NCBI GenBank assembly: GCA_031763025.1
Contig: JASSKH010000021.1
Location: 11,820,276 to 11,884,275, forward strand
Length of the DNA: 64,000 bases
From: Macrocystis pyrifera
Lineage: Eukaryota > Sar > Phaeophyceae > Laminariales > Laminariaceae
Direction: 5' to 3'
Part shown: positions 43,990-55,722 of the stretch, piece after piece
How the letters are laid out: the number at the start of each line of letters is the position of its first letter
Numbering within the stretch: the first letter of the stretch is position 1
The notes under the pieces: model-generated
The model's database searches: none
Seen by the model: the letters and a program-made list of their open reading frames with translations, nothing else
What the model was told of the DNA's origin: nothing
Translations under genes and position numbers: made by a program

Positions 43990-46187
43990 CGCGGCGACGG
44001 TGGCGTACGAAATACCCCGGCCGCTTGACCGGTTGTACCCTGTGAGAGAAAAAAAGACGAGGGGGCGGGGGAGGCGACGCGTGGCGTTCAGTCGGAAACC
44101 GGCTGTGTCGTTCGGGAAGAATAAAGGTCCACCCATCAGGTGGGCACCAGTGGCGTCGGCGTCGAGAGTAATTCTCCTTTGCTTGGACAGTGTGCAGTGA
44201 GAGCAAGTTTTTCTTTAAGCTAGGGATAAAAGAAACACTCTCCAAGGTTACCTGCACGTCTTCCGTGCTTTAAAAAATGAATTCTACACTGCCTACGCCC
44301 TTGGCTACCAGTTCGGTACCGTCACCGACGGGAGGGGGAGCGCCTGTTATATAGGTGGTCTGGGATGGAGGTCATGTGCGTTATTACCCAGTTATCTGCA
44401 ATCCATCTCTCAATCCTCCATCCCAAAATACTCATACCGCCCAACCAAAGCAGGTAGTGCTGTAAGTAGAGGTGACGGCTCTTCGGGATGCGAGTAGTGC
44501 TGCGGTGGCTGCTGTGACTGCTGCGCTAGCTGTACCTGCTGCTGCGAGTGCTGGTAGTGCTGCCGTTGCTCATACTGGTACTGCGGGAGATTGTTGGAAC
44601 TGCGACTGCTGCTGCGGATGATGATACTTCTGTGACTGTTCCTGGAGCTGTGGCTGCTGCTACTGTAACTGCTGCTAGAGTTGCGACTGCTGTTGCCACT
44701 ATGAATGCTGGAACTGTCATCGCTGCTCGAGCATGTTCTGATGCTGGTGTTGGTGCTGCTGGTACACCTGTTTCTGCCGGTTTATCTTCGGCTTCCTGTT
44801 CTTGTTCCCGAACGGGCACCTCTCCAGTTCTGGCCTGCCCAGCCTTGACCATGCTGGTGTTGCTGTTTTTGCTGTCGTTGTGGCTGCTGGTGGTTGGTCT
44901 CCTGGTACTGTTGCTGTTGTTGCTGGTGTGGCTGCTGCTGTTGCTGCCCCCAGAGTCCAATGAAGCCACCTCTCACCGGGCCACCTCTGCCACCCGTGTA
45001 GTGGCCAGAGATGGGACTGGGGAAACTTCCTTGTGCACCTGGTCCACCTCCGCCTGCAGCTCCGAAGACTTGTGCTGAGCCATGGGTCACCTGCCTCCTA
45101 CTCGCTCCCAACTCCCGGAAAGTTAAACGTACCCAGTCCTCGATCATATTGAGAGTCAGGTTCGGTTCTATCTCATACTCGGACGCCAGGCGTTGCGGTA
45201 GGTGGAAATTGGCTTCCTGGTCCAGTTTCGGGATCCCTACTTCAGAGAGCTTCTCTTGGATGATGCTCATCCTCTCTGAATAAAGAGTGGGGTCCTCCCG
45301 CTCTTTCATCTGGGCATTGATGTACTTCCTTTGATATGTCTGCCTGTCTAGGTCGTCACTCAGCACGTAGTGCCGACAGACCGCAGCCATCACAAGGCTA
45401 GAGCTGCGTGTGTCGTAGATCTTGTACGGAAGGGATAGATTAATCAGGGCCTTAGTGTTGCCCTCGTACGCCCTGCGAGCCGTGACAACCCTTGTCGTTG
45501 CGGCACGGTAATCTAGGTCTTGCTGGTTCCTCTTGTTTGGATCCTGTGAAATAATCGGGTAGCTAGTCACCTTCAACAAATCGTCGCAAGTGTTGATGAC
45601 GACCCATGACAAGAATTGCTTCAACTTTTCAAAGTAACTACTCTACTTCTTGCTATCAAGCTTCGGTGAGGGTTTACTAAAGTCCACTAGGAAAGTGCCT
45701 GGCTGACCATGTGGCCCGGTGGGCGCATTCTCCCTCTAGCCCCCTGCCGGAGCTTCTCGATCCTCCATTGTTCTTCCTCTCTGATCTCCAGCCGGAGCGA
45801 CATCTCGGCCATCTCTCGTTTCAGATGGGCAATCTCATCATCGCGGCCTGCGGCTCCACCCGCCGGCAAAGCCTCGTCGGTTCTGCTCGTTTTTGCTTCG
45901 TCCTCTGGCAGAGCCGTTTCTCCCCCTGGCGGGACAGGGTTTCGCGCTCCTGCGCTACTAGCCATTTCTGTTGCCTCTGCCGCGACGACGCTAACTGCTT
46001 CTGCGATCACTGTAGTCGCGCCTCCTGTAGCTGTCCAGGCTCTGTCGACCTCGTTGTCGGCAGACCCTCCGCTCGGCGGAGGTTCGCCTGGACTTTGAAT
46101 CCGAAAAACCGGAAATATATGCCTCGACCTCGAGCGGAGAGTTGCTCTCCCTGCGTATCCCCGACCAGTAAGTGCGTCCAATGGCAA
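43990..46187 (-). pseudogene. Second copia element: gag and protease fragment
   Basis: Read from 46187 downward: an N-terminal region with a coiled coil (HLKREMAEMSLRLEIREEEQ), then a Gag core. The core includes FEKLKQFLSWVVINTCDDLL, YKIYDTRSSSLVMAAVCRHY, REDPTLYSERMSIIQEKLSE and NLTLNMIEDWVRLTFRELG, followed by a Gly-rich and Gln-rich tail. The protease follows near 44420 with WIADNWVITHMT in place of the usual W-x-x-D-S-G-A-x-x-H-M-T, so the catalytic Ser-Gly is lost. VTLESVSFIPSLKKNLLSLH marks its second half. Faults include a frameshift near 45690, TAG near 45646 (SKK|SSYFEK) and TAA after GTRTGSRR at 44782. Integrase and RT are missing. The family differs from the full-length copia at 50-57 kb. 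Confidence 0.8.
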
Positions 46188-46893
46188 GAAACGCTAGTGC
46201 TTTCGGTGCACTCTCTGATCTGGTGGGCCGAGCCTGAGTCGGTTCATAGAAGAGCACTCACGACGAATAGAAGCCCCTCAGGGTATGTAGTATCTACGTA
46301 CAACACAAAAAAATACCATAGGAAGAGGGGCAGATAAACCGTGTCACCACCCATTGAATGCTCCACACACAAACACGCATATCTCCGTGTGTGGAACTCC
46401 CACATGTCGTTACACATGAATCGATGCACCAAGAACGTGACCGCTTCGAACAATATACCTGGTACGATATAGGTAGACTGTGGCTCGTCAACTGCTGTCG
46501 GGGCTACCAACTAGTACTTGCTGCTGCCGGCGTGGGGCCTACAACGACATTGTTTCAACTTTTCAAAACAGTGGAGCATAGCACTCACTGGTAGTCGAGC
46601 AAATAGTTGATACACAGTGAGTACGAGACCAAGGGCTACGTATCGCTATAAGTAATGGTTAATTCTGTTAGATTGCGTAGGAATTCGTTCTTATGCGTCT
46701 CGTACAGAATGACCTCCAATCCTTTTCTCTAATATGAAGGTATGCTACGCTTCAAGTATTTTCAGTCGCACGAATGGCGAATTGTATTTATATGTTCACA
46801 GTCAGTACCTATCTGAAGGTGTCATCATCTCAACTGACATATTTGAGAGTTTCGGAACAAACAAAAACAAAAACAAAAACACAAACGCAAAGC
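46188..46893. other. No gene recognised; A/C-rich simple sequence
   Basis: A short AAACAA tract at 46858-46882; otherwise featureless. Confidence 0.5.
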
Positions 46894-47802
46894 GCTCAGG
46901 GTCAGGGTTTGTCAAAGTCTCGCCGCATAAAAGACGTTGACGACTATTTTTTTCCCTGAGCGGATTCTTTTTTTCCAGATGCTCATGGTTACGGGCTGCA
47001 AAACAGGGTTTTACCCTGGGCAAAGAAGCTGCTCAGGGTAATGGTCATGGCACAGAGCACAGGTAGTAAATGATTCCTGTACTATCTCACAAGCAGCCCG
47101 GGACTGACCCTGACTCACAGCCATAGCTTAGGGTGACAGGGCGCACCATCTCCTCGAACCAGTCATCGTTTGGTTCGTGAATCTTTGGCGGTGAGGATGT
47201 ACGGAGTCTACTGTAGCTTCGGCCATCTCTGCAGGCAAGGAAGTGGAGCATGCATTTCTATCTCTAGAAAAAATGAAGACAAGCGACCTAGCAACCTCAC
47301 GCCGCGTGACGGTGAGGAGGGCCGTGATGGCGTAGAAGGTACGCCAGGCGGACGACCACTCGCCAAAGCGTTGGGGCAACCCGGCGCACCACCGCCTCCA
47401 TCTGTAGGCGGTTGGTTGTGATGGGGCTACAAGTACTACTGCTGTAGTCGCAGCAGGCGAGGCGAAGTGAGTAGGAGCAGCTCCATAAATAGAAGCACAT
47501 CACGCTGCACACGAAAACGAAGACACGCAACCTCGAACTGGGTGGCGGCTTGGAGGACAGCGACGGTGGAGATCGTGTTATAGTGATGGAGGAGCGGGAG
47601 AGGCAGGTCGGGGCGAAAGGTAGTGGAACACGCGGCGGTCGACTGCACGATGCTCGAAGCTTGCTGTGAAAAATCGGCAAGCATGAACGCAGCTCCACGT
47701 CATTTTTATTCCTCCTCCCACCCTGAGCATGTTTGTTTTTGAATTTTCCAAATCCTATAAGCACCAACCATGAGCACCCAGCCTGAGCACCCCACCCTGA
47801 GC
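46894..47802. mobile_element. Candidate small DNA element with GCTCAGGGT ends
   Basis: GCTCAGGGT at the left edge is repeated inverted as ACCCTGAGC at the right. Further copies lie inside each end, facing inward (CTCAGGGTAATGG near 47030; CCCTGAGCATG near 47720; GCCTGAGCAC near 47781). GCAAAG or AAAG stands on both outer sides and may be a target duplication. Clustered subterminal motifs are typical of hAT-like and similar non-autonomous elements. The interior has open frames on the minus strand (47297-48025 extends past the edge), but none resembles a transposase. Confidence 0.4.
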
Positions 47803-48096
47803 AAAGTGTTTTTTTTTTTATTTTTTTCCGAAACGCTCTATTGTCTGGTGTGATTAACGGTCGTGTACAAGAAGCCAGCACGCTGAGGGGGGAACATGAC
47901 AACCTCGAAAGGCCCCGCATGATCAAGTCTTTACATCGATATCGCTTCAAATGGTTCATGTTGTAGTATCTACTCGGGGAAATATTTTCGTCAATGATTC
48001 GGAATAGGATTTTGGCGCAGTTCATATTCCTGCGGGTAGTTCGTTGTTTTGCCTCCGCTCATACGTTTTCACGAGCTAGAGAACCAGGGTAGTGTC

Positions 48097-48515
48097 GTTT
48101 GTTTTTTTGTCTGAGCGGTCGGTCACAGCTGGCGATCGAGATATATATCGTTGTGCGGGATGAAGAACCGCTATTCCACACACGAATTATGATCGTATCA
48201 CGTAGTGTTTATGGTAAGGCACCCACGAGGCAGTTACATAGAACTCCCATTGCTGTATCTAGAAGTGGCTACACCGAAAAAGAAACTTAGTCATTGAATT
48301 TGTCATCAGTCTTCAAGTCCGCCCCACGAGAGGCCCAAGCAGGATACAGCTCACGTTTCGTACGACTCGCCGTGTACACCTCACGGCGTGTCGCACTTCG
48401 TGCATGCCGTGTCTGCCTGGTTGGTGAAACCCGACGTGTGTCCCGGCATTGTGGGGATGCGAGGGTCTATGGTCTTACGGCTACGACCATGCATGATATC
48501 GAGTACTCCCCATTT
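48097..48515 (-). repeat. Right arm of the 420-bp inverted repeat
   Basis: Counterpart of 43372-43790 in opposite orientation. The pair encloses 4.3 kb including the copia-2 fragment. It could be the terminal repeats of a DNA element or two opposed copies of one dispersed repeat; no target duplication was identified. Confidence 0.8.
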
Positions 48516-48979
48516 CCCGTCCGCTCGTCGCAGCCGCCGGCGCCTGCACGCATCGAGTGTGTGTCGACAGCGTCATGGATAGTGTTTGCATGCGAGTTAA
48601 AAGCCGACCGGTGACTGTTGCGGGTGGATGGAGGCGCATGAGTGTCGGTTTGAACCTCGAGGTATTCGTCGGCACCACTCTTCGGGCGTGGATGTGGGGG
48701 CAGGCTCCGTCGTTCGACGGCGAACCAAAGGACAGGAGCAGCGCCTCGGGAAGGCGCGAGGGGGGTGCCTCTGTACCAACATTTTGGCTTCCAGTACATC
48801 GTTGGTCCAGATGCGAGATCGATTAGGCCGACGTACGAGTCTGGTCGCCGGTCGGGCAGTACGGTTTACGGCTCAGGAGAAACAGATTGGAGTTATCTGG
48901 AAAGTCGCAAGGCCTGGGCGCTGGCCGAGTTAGGCTTGTGATGTTGATTGTCAGAAGGTAGCCTGGCGAATACGAATCC

Positions 48980-49926
48980 GGGAAACATTGCCTCGTGCAG
49001 TGGTTCAATCGATTTGCGTGAAGGACTTGAGCTACCGATCACGGCCCCCGTGGTTCGGCAAGCGCTCAGAGCTGTTGCACATGCCCATGTGACTGCTGGA
49101 GCAACACGCCGCGTTTACCCAGTGAACGGTATGTTGGAGATTATTCTCCCGAGGGAAGCCCTCATTCTCCCGTGGGATCCGCAGGGGAAATTGTTGTGGT
49201 TGTGTTTATGTCTGAGTTACTTTCTGATGGCGCGATCTGGCATGATAACGACGCCGATGCTCGGATGGTGCACCCTGAGCACTGTCTGCCCGAGGTGACG
49301 TGGCACTTTATACGAGCGGCGAAAACTTGGGAAACGTGCTATATCAATGGAGCCCCCCACCAGGTAGAGGTGCGATACAAGAGGCCTAAGCGCGGTCCGT
49401 AACAACTAGGTTCGTGAGCTCAGGTCGTCTTTCAAGGGGAATGGCCGTGCCGTTGTCTGTACATTGGAGTTGATAGCATGCTTCCCTAGGTTCCCCGATC
49501 ACGCCTCCCTTTGCTCGTATCGCTGTCTCAGGGCTGTAAGAATGACGAGGTACGGTCGTGCTTTTCGAGCAGTCAATGGCGGCGAAGTCGCGTCGGAATC
49601 CCGATGAGTTCGCCTTGCACTCGTTGCGTGTCGGGAAAGCGACCACGCTCGCTCGTGGCAGGGGAACACTTGTCGAATCATGTGATTCAGAGATAGGGAA
49701 GACAGAGGTCCGACGCGTACAAGGCACAAACTGGAAACATTGTAAAATAATCCAGAAGGTGTCACGGAAGCTTGTGGTGGTAAACTCCCAAAGGTTGTCA
49801 CGGGGCAAAACTGGCAAATACGAGACAGCGGTGAGCAGGAACAACTTGGGCATAAGAAAGACGAAGTGCACGGTAAATAGTAGTCTCACTAGACCTCGTT
49901 GTTGGAGGAGCCGGATGGCACGGTAA
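48980..49926 (+). pseudogene. Tyrosine recombinase remnant
   Basis: Site-specific recombinase of the phage-integrase/DIRS/Crypton type, broken. The first part (LELPITAPVVRQALRAVAHA, then LWLCLCLSYFLMARSGM) and, after a shift near 49190, VHPEHCLPEVTWHFIRAAKT and HQVEVRYKRPK match the start of the catalytic domain as I know it from algal recombinases. From 49558, NPDEFALHSLRVGKATTLA carries the conserved H-x-x-R box. Another shift near 49660 leads to GEHLSNHVIQR, then SRKLVVVNSQRL. The catalytic tyrosine, expected between these two, is not present in the visible reading. At least two frameshifts make it inactive. Confidence 0.6.
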
Positions 49927-49959
49927 CATTCGGCGGGTTGGTCATCCGAGGCAACTACA

Positions 49960-50290
49960 GGTCGTACAAAGTTGGAACCAGGACGATGTCATAGTGTGGT
50001 CCAATTACTTAGGAGATTGTTGGAAGCTCCTATAAAGGTGTCTGGCCGAGGGAAGCAATGTCTTTCTCCCACGACTCAGACAACGATGATGACACACACA
50101 TCGTAAGACGCACACAATAAAGGACATGTCTGCACGTAGACGTAGTACCCGCCTGCGCAACCGCAGTCACGAACAAATAAATACAGTTCGTGGAAGGAGA
50201 GAACGAGGCATGTCTGTAACGAGAACTACGATAGTATAAATGGTTTAAGCCGAGAGACCTGCCGTCATTCCTCTTGATGGAGGCATCACG
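49960..50290 (+). repeat. Dispersed repeat R3, copy 1
   Basis: Shares with 57870-58165 the order TGGCCGAGGG, TCTTTCTC, CAC.ACTCAGA, ACGATRATRACAC and GACRCACA. It follows the recombinase remnant and could be part of the same element. Confidence 0.55.
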
Positions 50291-50461
50291 TGCAGGTGAG
50301 CATCTCCACAACGGGCGAAAGCAAGCACGAGGTTCCTGCTACGAGCTCGAACAGACGTGAGGTAGTTGCTGAGTTGGTCAGCCAGGCCAGGACGTTGTGC
50401 CAATGTTTCGGTCGCCCCACCCACCCCCGAGTTTGTCTCTCGAGTTATTTAGCAGAGGTTT

Positions 50462-50739
50462 TATTGATTGTGCTCAGAAACACGACGGAGACGTTACATC
50501 TAATATTAGGGAGTTCCATATATTGACATAGGATTGTAGGAGAAGGATATTTAGTCGGATATTCGGGGGGATAAACGGGAGGTTTATTCCCGCGTCATGT
50601 TGGATAATAACCTGCATACGATGCATGAGCTGTCACTCGACAGCTCGGATATAATATAAGAGGAGTTCCGTGTTACAGTCTGGAGTCAACCACGCGTTCC
50701 CGTGCCAGCTGCGCCTATACCTTTGGAGATCAATCAACA
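50462..50739 (+). repeat. 5' LTR of the full-length copia element
   Basis: TATTGATTG...CAATCAACA, 278 bp. Compared with the 266-bp subfamily the middle is different (GATATTCGGGGGGATAAACG, TTATTCCCGCGTCATG), while both ends and the GGAGTTCCGTGTTACAG region agree. Confidence 0.92.
50649..50660 (+). promoter_or_regulatory. Probable TATA box of the copia LTR
   Basis: GATATAATATAAGAGG lies about 80 bp before the end of the 5' LTR. The same string is kept in the 3' LTR and, as GTAATATAAGAGG, in two LTRs of the other subfamily. Confidence 0.55.
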
Positions 50740-50832
50740 CACAAGTGTGTCCGGCGATCTTCTATTGGCAAGCGTAGCCAAGGCCAACCTAGAGAGGTGG
50801 GAACCTGCTTCGGCACGCCTAGCTTCGAGGAC

Positions 50833-52460
50833 ATGCCCAGTCAAGAAGCCAGCGTGGAGAGTGAAAAGACCATAGAGGAGATGAGGAAGAAAATAGAGGT
50901 CCTGGAAAGGACGATGGAGGAGCAGAGACTGCGCGCCGAGAGGGACGCGCAGGGAGCAGGAAAGGAAGGGGGGGGGGGTGGGGGGACGAGAAGAGAAGGA
51001 ACTGCTGGAAGACAACAAGCAGCGTCGACGGTGTCGACACCTGGGCTGGAGGCCCGATCAGGCATGGCATTACCTTATTTGTACCGCCCAAGTTTGTCCC
51101 AGTCGAGACCCCCGAAGTTCGATAACGTAGAGGCCCACTTTAGCATGTGGCGTAGTAAGTTTTTGGCGTACGTATCATCGCTTGGGTGCTTGCATGTACT
51201 CAGTAGCACAGCAAACCCAGTTATGGTGGGTGACATGAGGGTTTCGCCGGAGGAATTAGCCTCCAGACATTCCCCCCAGGAGATTAGGGACGCGAGATTG
51301 GTGTATGGATTGATGATGGAGGCCATGACAGGATACGATATGGCTGAGTTTAGAATGCAGGAGGCAATGCCTCCGAGTGGTGCTTGGAAGGAGTTGGAAG
51401 ACTATTACATGCCGAAGACGATAGCCGCAACTCATAAATTGAGGAGGGAATTTGATACAATCCGAATGGCCGAGGATGAAAACCCCTTGCTGTTCTTAGG
51501 AAGGGTGGACAAGGCAGCAGATAAGCTGGCGATGCTAGGATGTGGTAAGAGTACAGAGGAAGTAAACCGCCACATTGTTACCAACCTCTCGTCTTTGTAT
51601 ACTATTCAAAGCAAGTCCATTCTTTCCCGCCCTTCCATCCCCCGTTCCGAGATCGATGAGATCATCCGTGACGCGTATGCTAACGACAAGGTAGAGAAGG
51701 AGATGGTTTCTAGGGCGTTGGGCGTGCAGGGAGTGGTAGATCAGCATGCCTTGTACGCCGGAGGTGCGCAGCCTGCCGGTGGCGGAGGTGCGGGTCCAGG
51801 AGGTGGAAGGAGGAACAGGAGAGGCGGGAGGCTCAAGGATGGGCAACAGCAGCAGCAGCAGCAGCAGCTCCAGCGACAGCAACAGCAGCAGCAGCAGCAG
51901 CAGCTCCAGGGACAGTATCAGCAGCAGGAGCAGCAGCAATATCAGCAGCAGCAATATCAGCAGTAGCAATATCAGCAGCAGCAGCCTCAGCAGCAGCAGC
52001 AGCACCAACGGCAGCAGCAGCAGCCCCAGCAACAGCAGCAACAGCACCGTCCCCATCAGCAACGTGGCAACCGGGGAGGAGCTTCGTCGGGGGGGATAAC
52101 CGGCCCCAGATGGCGTTGGGATGCCATGGCCTGCAGGTACCGTTGGGATGATTCAGCCCCAGACCCCTTCGGTACGGGTGGAGTAGTCCCCCCCATGGGT
52201 TGGGTACCTACCGACCCACCACCAGGGACGTTGCCGCCGATGCCCCCGCCGCCCGCAGCGACTCCGGCAGGCTGGGGTCCCCCACCGAATAACACATGGA
52301 GGCGCAAGGGGCCCTGCTTCCGGTACGGCAGACCGGGCCACCACGCCGCGGAATGCCAGGCAGCTCCCGCGCAAATGAATATCGCTTTCCCGGGTGCCGC
52401 TTCTCGTCAACCCGCCCAACAACCATACTACGGAGGTGGCTGGCTGCAGGAGACGCCCTA
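50833..52460 (+). pseudogene. Copia Gag
   Basis: Capsid protein that packages the element RNA. The first ATG (50833) opens MPSQEASVESEKTIEEMRKK, a coiled coil. The Gag core follows (FDNVEAHFSMWRSKFLAYVS, AWKELEDYYMPKTIAATHKL, LFLGRVDKAADKLAMLGCGK). Then come a Gly/Arg-rich patch, a long Gln-rich run coded mostly by CAG, a Pro/Gly-rich stretch, and the zinc knuckle CFRYGRPGHHAAEC near 52315. The second cysteine of C-x2-C has become tyrosine. TAG at 51964 lies inside the Gln run and is one base from CAG. The frame then runs on into the protease without a stop, as in a fused copia gag-pol. Confidence 0.85.
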
Positions 52461-52619
52461 CGGCAGTGGTGGGTATACCTCGGCCGGAGCTTCCCCGCCA
52501 CAACAACCCTCCTTCAGCACTTCCCCCTCCCCTGGCCCAGCGAACAACGGCAACCCTACGCCTACGTTCGATCCGCACCTCCTCACCGCGCAGTTTGCGC
52601 ACCAAGGCAAGGCGAATGA

Positions 52620-54010
52620 TGATTTGTTTTGGGTTAATGGGAGAGAAGAGTGGGTAGCGGATTCGCGAGCAACTTTTCATGTGACTGGCAACCCTTTTGG
52701 TATGGTAAACTGTACTCCCTCCCCCCCCCTGGTAAGAGCCGTTTGGTGGTCGGTGACATGAGGTCACTGAAGACAGAGTACTTCGGCCAGATTCCAATTG
52801 TGATGCACAGCTCTCAGGGTGACGTTCAAGTTAGGCTGGTGGACGTAGCATACGTACCCGGTGTTCGCTTCAACTTATTTTCGCTTCATCCAGTAATGTT
52901 GAAATGCCCGGTGACACTTGATGCTCAGGGAGCTCACACGTTGAATGGACAGCTGTCTTACATGCGTAGGGACGCGAGTTCATACGTAGACGCCACGCGG
53001 ATTGTAGAGACCCCGATTGCTGCCGCTGTTTTGGCTCCAGGAAAAATGAGGAGGATCGATATTAACGACCTTCACGTTGCCCTTGCCCACTCCCATGCTG
53101 ACACTCTCCGTGAGACGGCAAGCCAGATGGACATTAAGGTTTTTGGGGAGTTGGTTCCGTGTGCTGGGTGTTCTGAGGCGAAAGGGAGGAGGATGGCGGT
53201 GCCGTGGACGACCGAGTGCCGTTCTACCAGGCCTCTGGAGCGTCTGTTCGTGGATCTGTCGGGACAACAGCCTACGTCTGCTGGCGGTGCGCAGTACTTG
53301 ATGATGATCGTCGACGACTACTCGCGACTGTGGTGGCCGTATTTCTTGACGCGGAAGTCCGACGTCCCGAAGGTCTTCGCTGGTTTCCTGGCCGACATCA
53401 ACGCGAAGGGTGTGCCGTCCATCGTGGAGTGCCTTCGCTCGGACAACGGCACCGAGTTCACGAAGGCGGAGTTCGTGGAGGTGCTCAACCACCACGGCAT
53501 CCGCCGCGAGTACACGCCCGTCGAGTCTCTGAAGCATGACGGGGTGGTCGAGCGACGGATCGCCATGACGCTGGAGCTTGCAATGGCGTCCCGCCTGGAG
53601 GCCACCCGCCTGTTCGGCGATGCAAGGATGCCGGCGACGCACCCCCTCTGGGCTGAGTCATGCGTGTACGCGAGCGATGTGATCAACATGACGGCGAGGG
53701 TAAAGGACAAGCCGGAAATGCACTCGCCGTACCGAAAATTCTGCGGGAGACCACCGTTTGCGCGGCTGCTCCCGTTTCTGAAGCCGGGCTTCCACCACGT
53801 CAGGAGGGCCCTGAAGACCGAGCCGAAGGCGGAGGCTTGCTTCTACCTCAACGGCGGCAACCACCACGCAGCTGACTGCAGCAAGATCCTGCTGATGTCT
53901 GGCCGAAGGTCGTTCTCCCGTGACGTCACTTGGGAACACCCGAGGAAACCGTTTGTGGGGTTACCGCCTTCGGAGGAGGAGAGCTCCCCGCCCGCCGCCG
54001 TCGCCGTCGC
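52620..54010 (+). pseudogene. Copia protease and integrase
   Basis: The protease signature reads WVADSRATFHVTGN, where W-x-x-D-S-G-A-x-x-H-M-T is normal: the catalytic glycine is arginine. A shift at the C run near 52725 moves to frame 3, which continues with VRLVDVAYVPGVRFNLFSLH. The pre-integrase finger is HVALAHSHADTLRE, then CAGCSEAKG. The integrase core has PLERLFVDLSGQ (first Asp), CLRSDNGTEFTKAEF (second Asp) and KHDGVVERRIAM (Glu), so its catalytic triad is intact. The tail runs to about 54000 (FSRDVTWEHPRKPFVGLPPS). Confidence 0.88.
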
Positions 54011-54558
54011 CACCGCCGCCGGGTGCGCCGGAGCCTCTGAGGGGGCCCGACGTATGGCCCGAGCCACCGTCCCCATCTCCACTGCTGCCGCCGCAACCGC
54101 CGTCATCAACGCCGCTACTGCCGCCGCCGCCGCCGCCGTCGCCCGTCGCCACCGCCATCGATGTCACCGTCGCCGTCGCTGCCACCGTCATCGTCACCGC
54201 CGCCGCTACAGCCACCGTCACCGCCGCCGCCGTCGCCGCCGTTATCATCGCCGTCGCCGCCGCAGCAGTCACCGCAGCCACAGCTTTCGCAGCGTGCTGC
54301 CCTGGCACTGGGTTATTATATCCCGGACCCGGAGGATGGCGATGTGCTGAGGGGGCGGACAAGGGGGGAGACTGCGCGACACCAGGAGAGCGGTGGCGCT
54401 GTGCAGAGAGGGCGGACTAGGGGGGAGACCGCACGACAGCAGGAGGGTGGTGGCGGTGTGCAGGGTGATCGGGCCAGGGGGGAAGCTGGGCGACATCCGG
54501 AAGGTGGATATGTGCTGAGGGGGGGGCAAGAGGGGAGACTGCGCGGAACCGCGAGCCT
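54011..54558 (+). repeat. Low-complexity pol linker with triplet and 60-bp repeats
   Basis: CCG/CCGTCG triplets at 54000-54280 read as Pro/Ser-rich in one frame and Ala/Val-rich in another, so the true frame is hard to choose. At 54340-54530 three or four units of about 60 bp (GGGCGGACAAGGGGGGAGAC and variants) read as RGRTRGETARQQ-type repeats. The linker separates integrase and RT, and at least one frame change must occur in it. Confidence 0.7.
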
Positions 54559-55722
54559 ATGGGGCATGGGCTGCTGTCGTTGATGGCAGCGCGGGAAGGT
54601 ATAGGCCATGTACTTTTCCACCAAGCCCCACCGCGCGAGAACCCTCCCCTTCCCACACGCCCGGCGAGCGAGCTTTCGACGCCGAACTCGTATGCTGAAG
54701 CGTGTGCGGACGAGTATTCGGCCATCTGGAGACAGGCGATGGACAAGGAGTACCATGGGCTGGCGGACGCGGGGACGTTTGGAGCGACGTAGCAACCAGA
54801 GGGGCTCAACGTCATCTCGGCGAAGTGGGTGTTCGCCTGGAAGTCCAACGAGCATGGTGACGTGGTGCGGGCGAAAGCAAGGCTGGTGGCACGAGGTTTA
54901 AAGCAGCGTGAGGGTATTGATTTCTTTGAGACTTTTGCTCCGACGCCTGCAGCGTCTTGTTTCCGTTTGTTGGGTGCTATTGCGTGCGAGTTGGGTTTGG
55001 ATTTGTGTCATTTGGATGCTGAGCAGGCGTTCGTGCAGTCGAGTTTGGATGAGGATGTATTCATGCGACTACCTCCCGGCTGCGGCGAAATGTCTGGTAA
55101 GGTGGTCAGGTAGAATCGCAGTCTCTACGGCTTGAAGCAAGCGTCGAGGTCGTGGCACAACCACCTTCTCACTCACATGAAGAGTCTAGGATTTGAGCAG
55201 AGTCCCGCTGACGCGTGTGTCATGAGGTTGGTCGAGTCGGGCTCTGTCTCCATTGTAACGGTAGTTCATGTGGATGATAGTTTTGCTGTAGGACTCAAGG
55301 CTAGATGCGATCAGTTCTGTGACGACCTGAACAACCTTCTTCCGATCAACAATCTGGGCGAGTTGCAGTGGTATGCTGGTTGTTGTTTTTCGAGGGATTG
55401 GGATGCTGGTACTTTGACGATTTCGCAGCAGGGGTTCGCTGAAAATACCGCGGCGAGGTTTGGTGTTAGTTCTGGGAGGAATAACCCGCTTTCGACTGGT
55501 GTGAAGCTCGAGGAGTTTGGCGAGAATGAACCCGTGAGTGATTGGCCTTTCCGCGAGTTGGTGGGGTGCTTGATGTGGCTTGCGAACCAAACACGACCGG
55601 ATAATGCGAACGCGGTGAGGGCGATAGCAATGTACACGAATAGGCCGAGGGAAGTACACTGGAAGACAGCAGTCGGTATTTTAGAATATGTATTTTCTAC
55701 GAGTGATCTCGCATTACGTTCC
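54559..55722 (+). pseudogene. Copia reverse transcriptase
   Basis: Blocks in order: WRQAMDKEYHGLADAGTF; TAG (54790-54792); VISAKWVFAWKSNEHGDVV; AKARLVARGLKQREGIDFFE; TFAPTP; LDLCHLDAEQAFVQSSLDED with the first catalytic Asp; GKVVR, TAG (55111-55113), NRSLYGLKQASRSWHNHL; and VTVVHVDDSFAVG with the catalytic pair. The box is HVDD where YVDD is usual. WFANQTRPD-like and NAVRAIAMYTNRP blocks follow. Apart from the TAGs the frame is unbroken until a one-base deletion near 55720. At the second TAG family members usually have leucine. Confidence 0.9.

Noticed and set aside
44526..45078. Genes on either strand in the CAG/CTG-rich part of the copia-2 fragment
   Set aside because: Triplet repeats keep several frames open on both strands. 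Only the minus frame joined to the Gag core is supported.
47297..48025. 242-codon minus-strand protein
   Set aside because: No domain, Arg/Ser/Leu-biased, crosses the edge of a candidate transposon, and no splice or start support.
54000..54360. Minus-strand Gly/Ala-rich gene over the copia linker
   Set aside because: It is the complement of the CCG-rich linker; such repeats give long open frames on both strands without coding.
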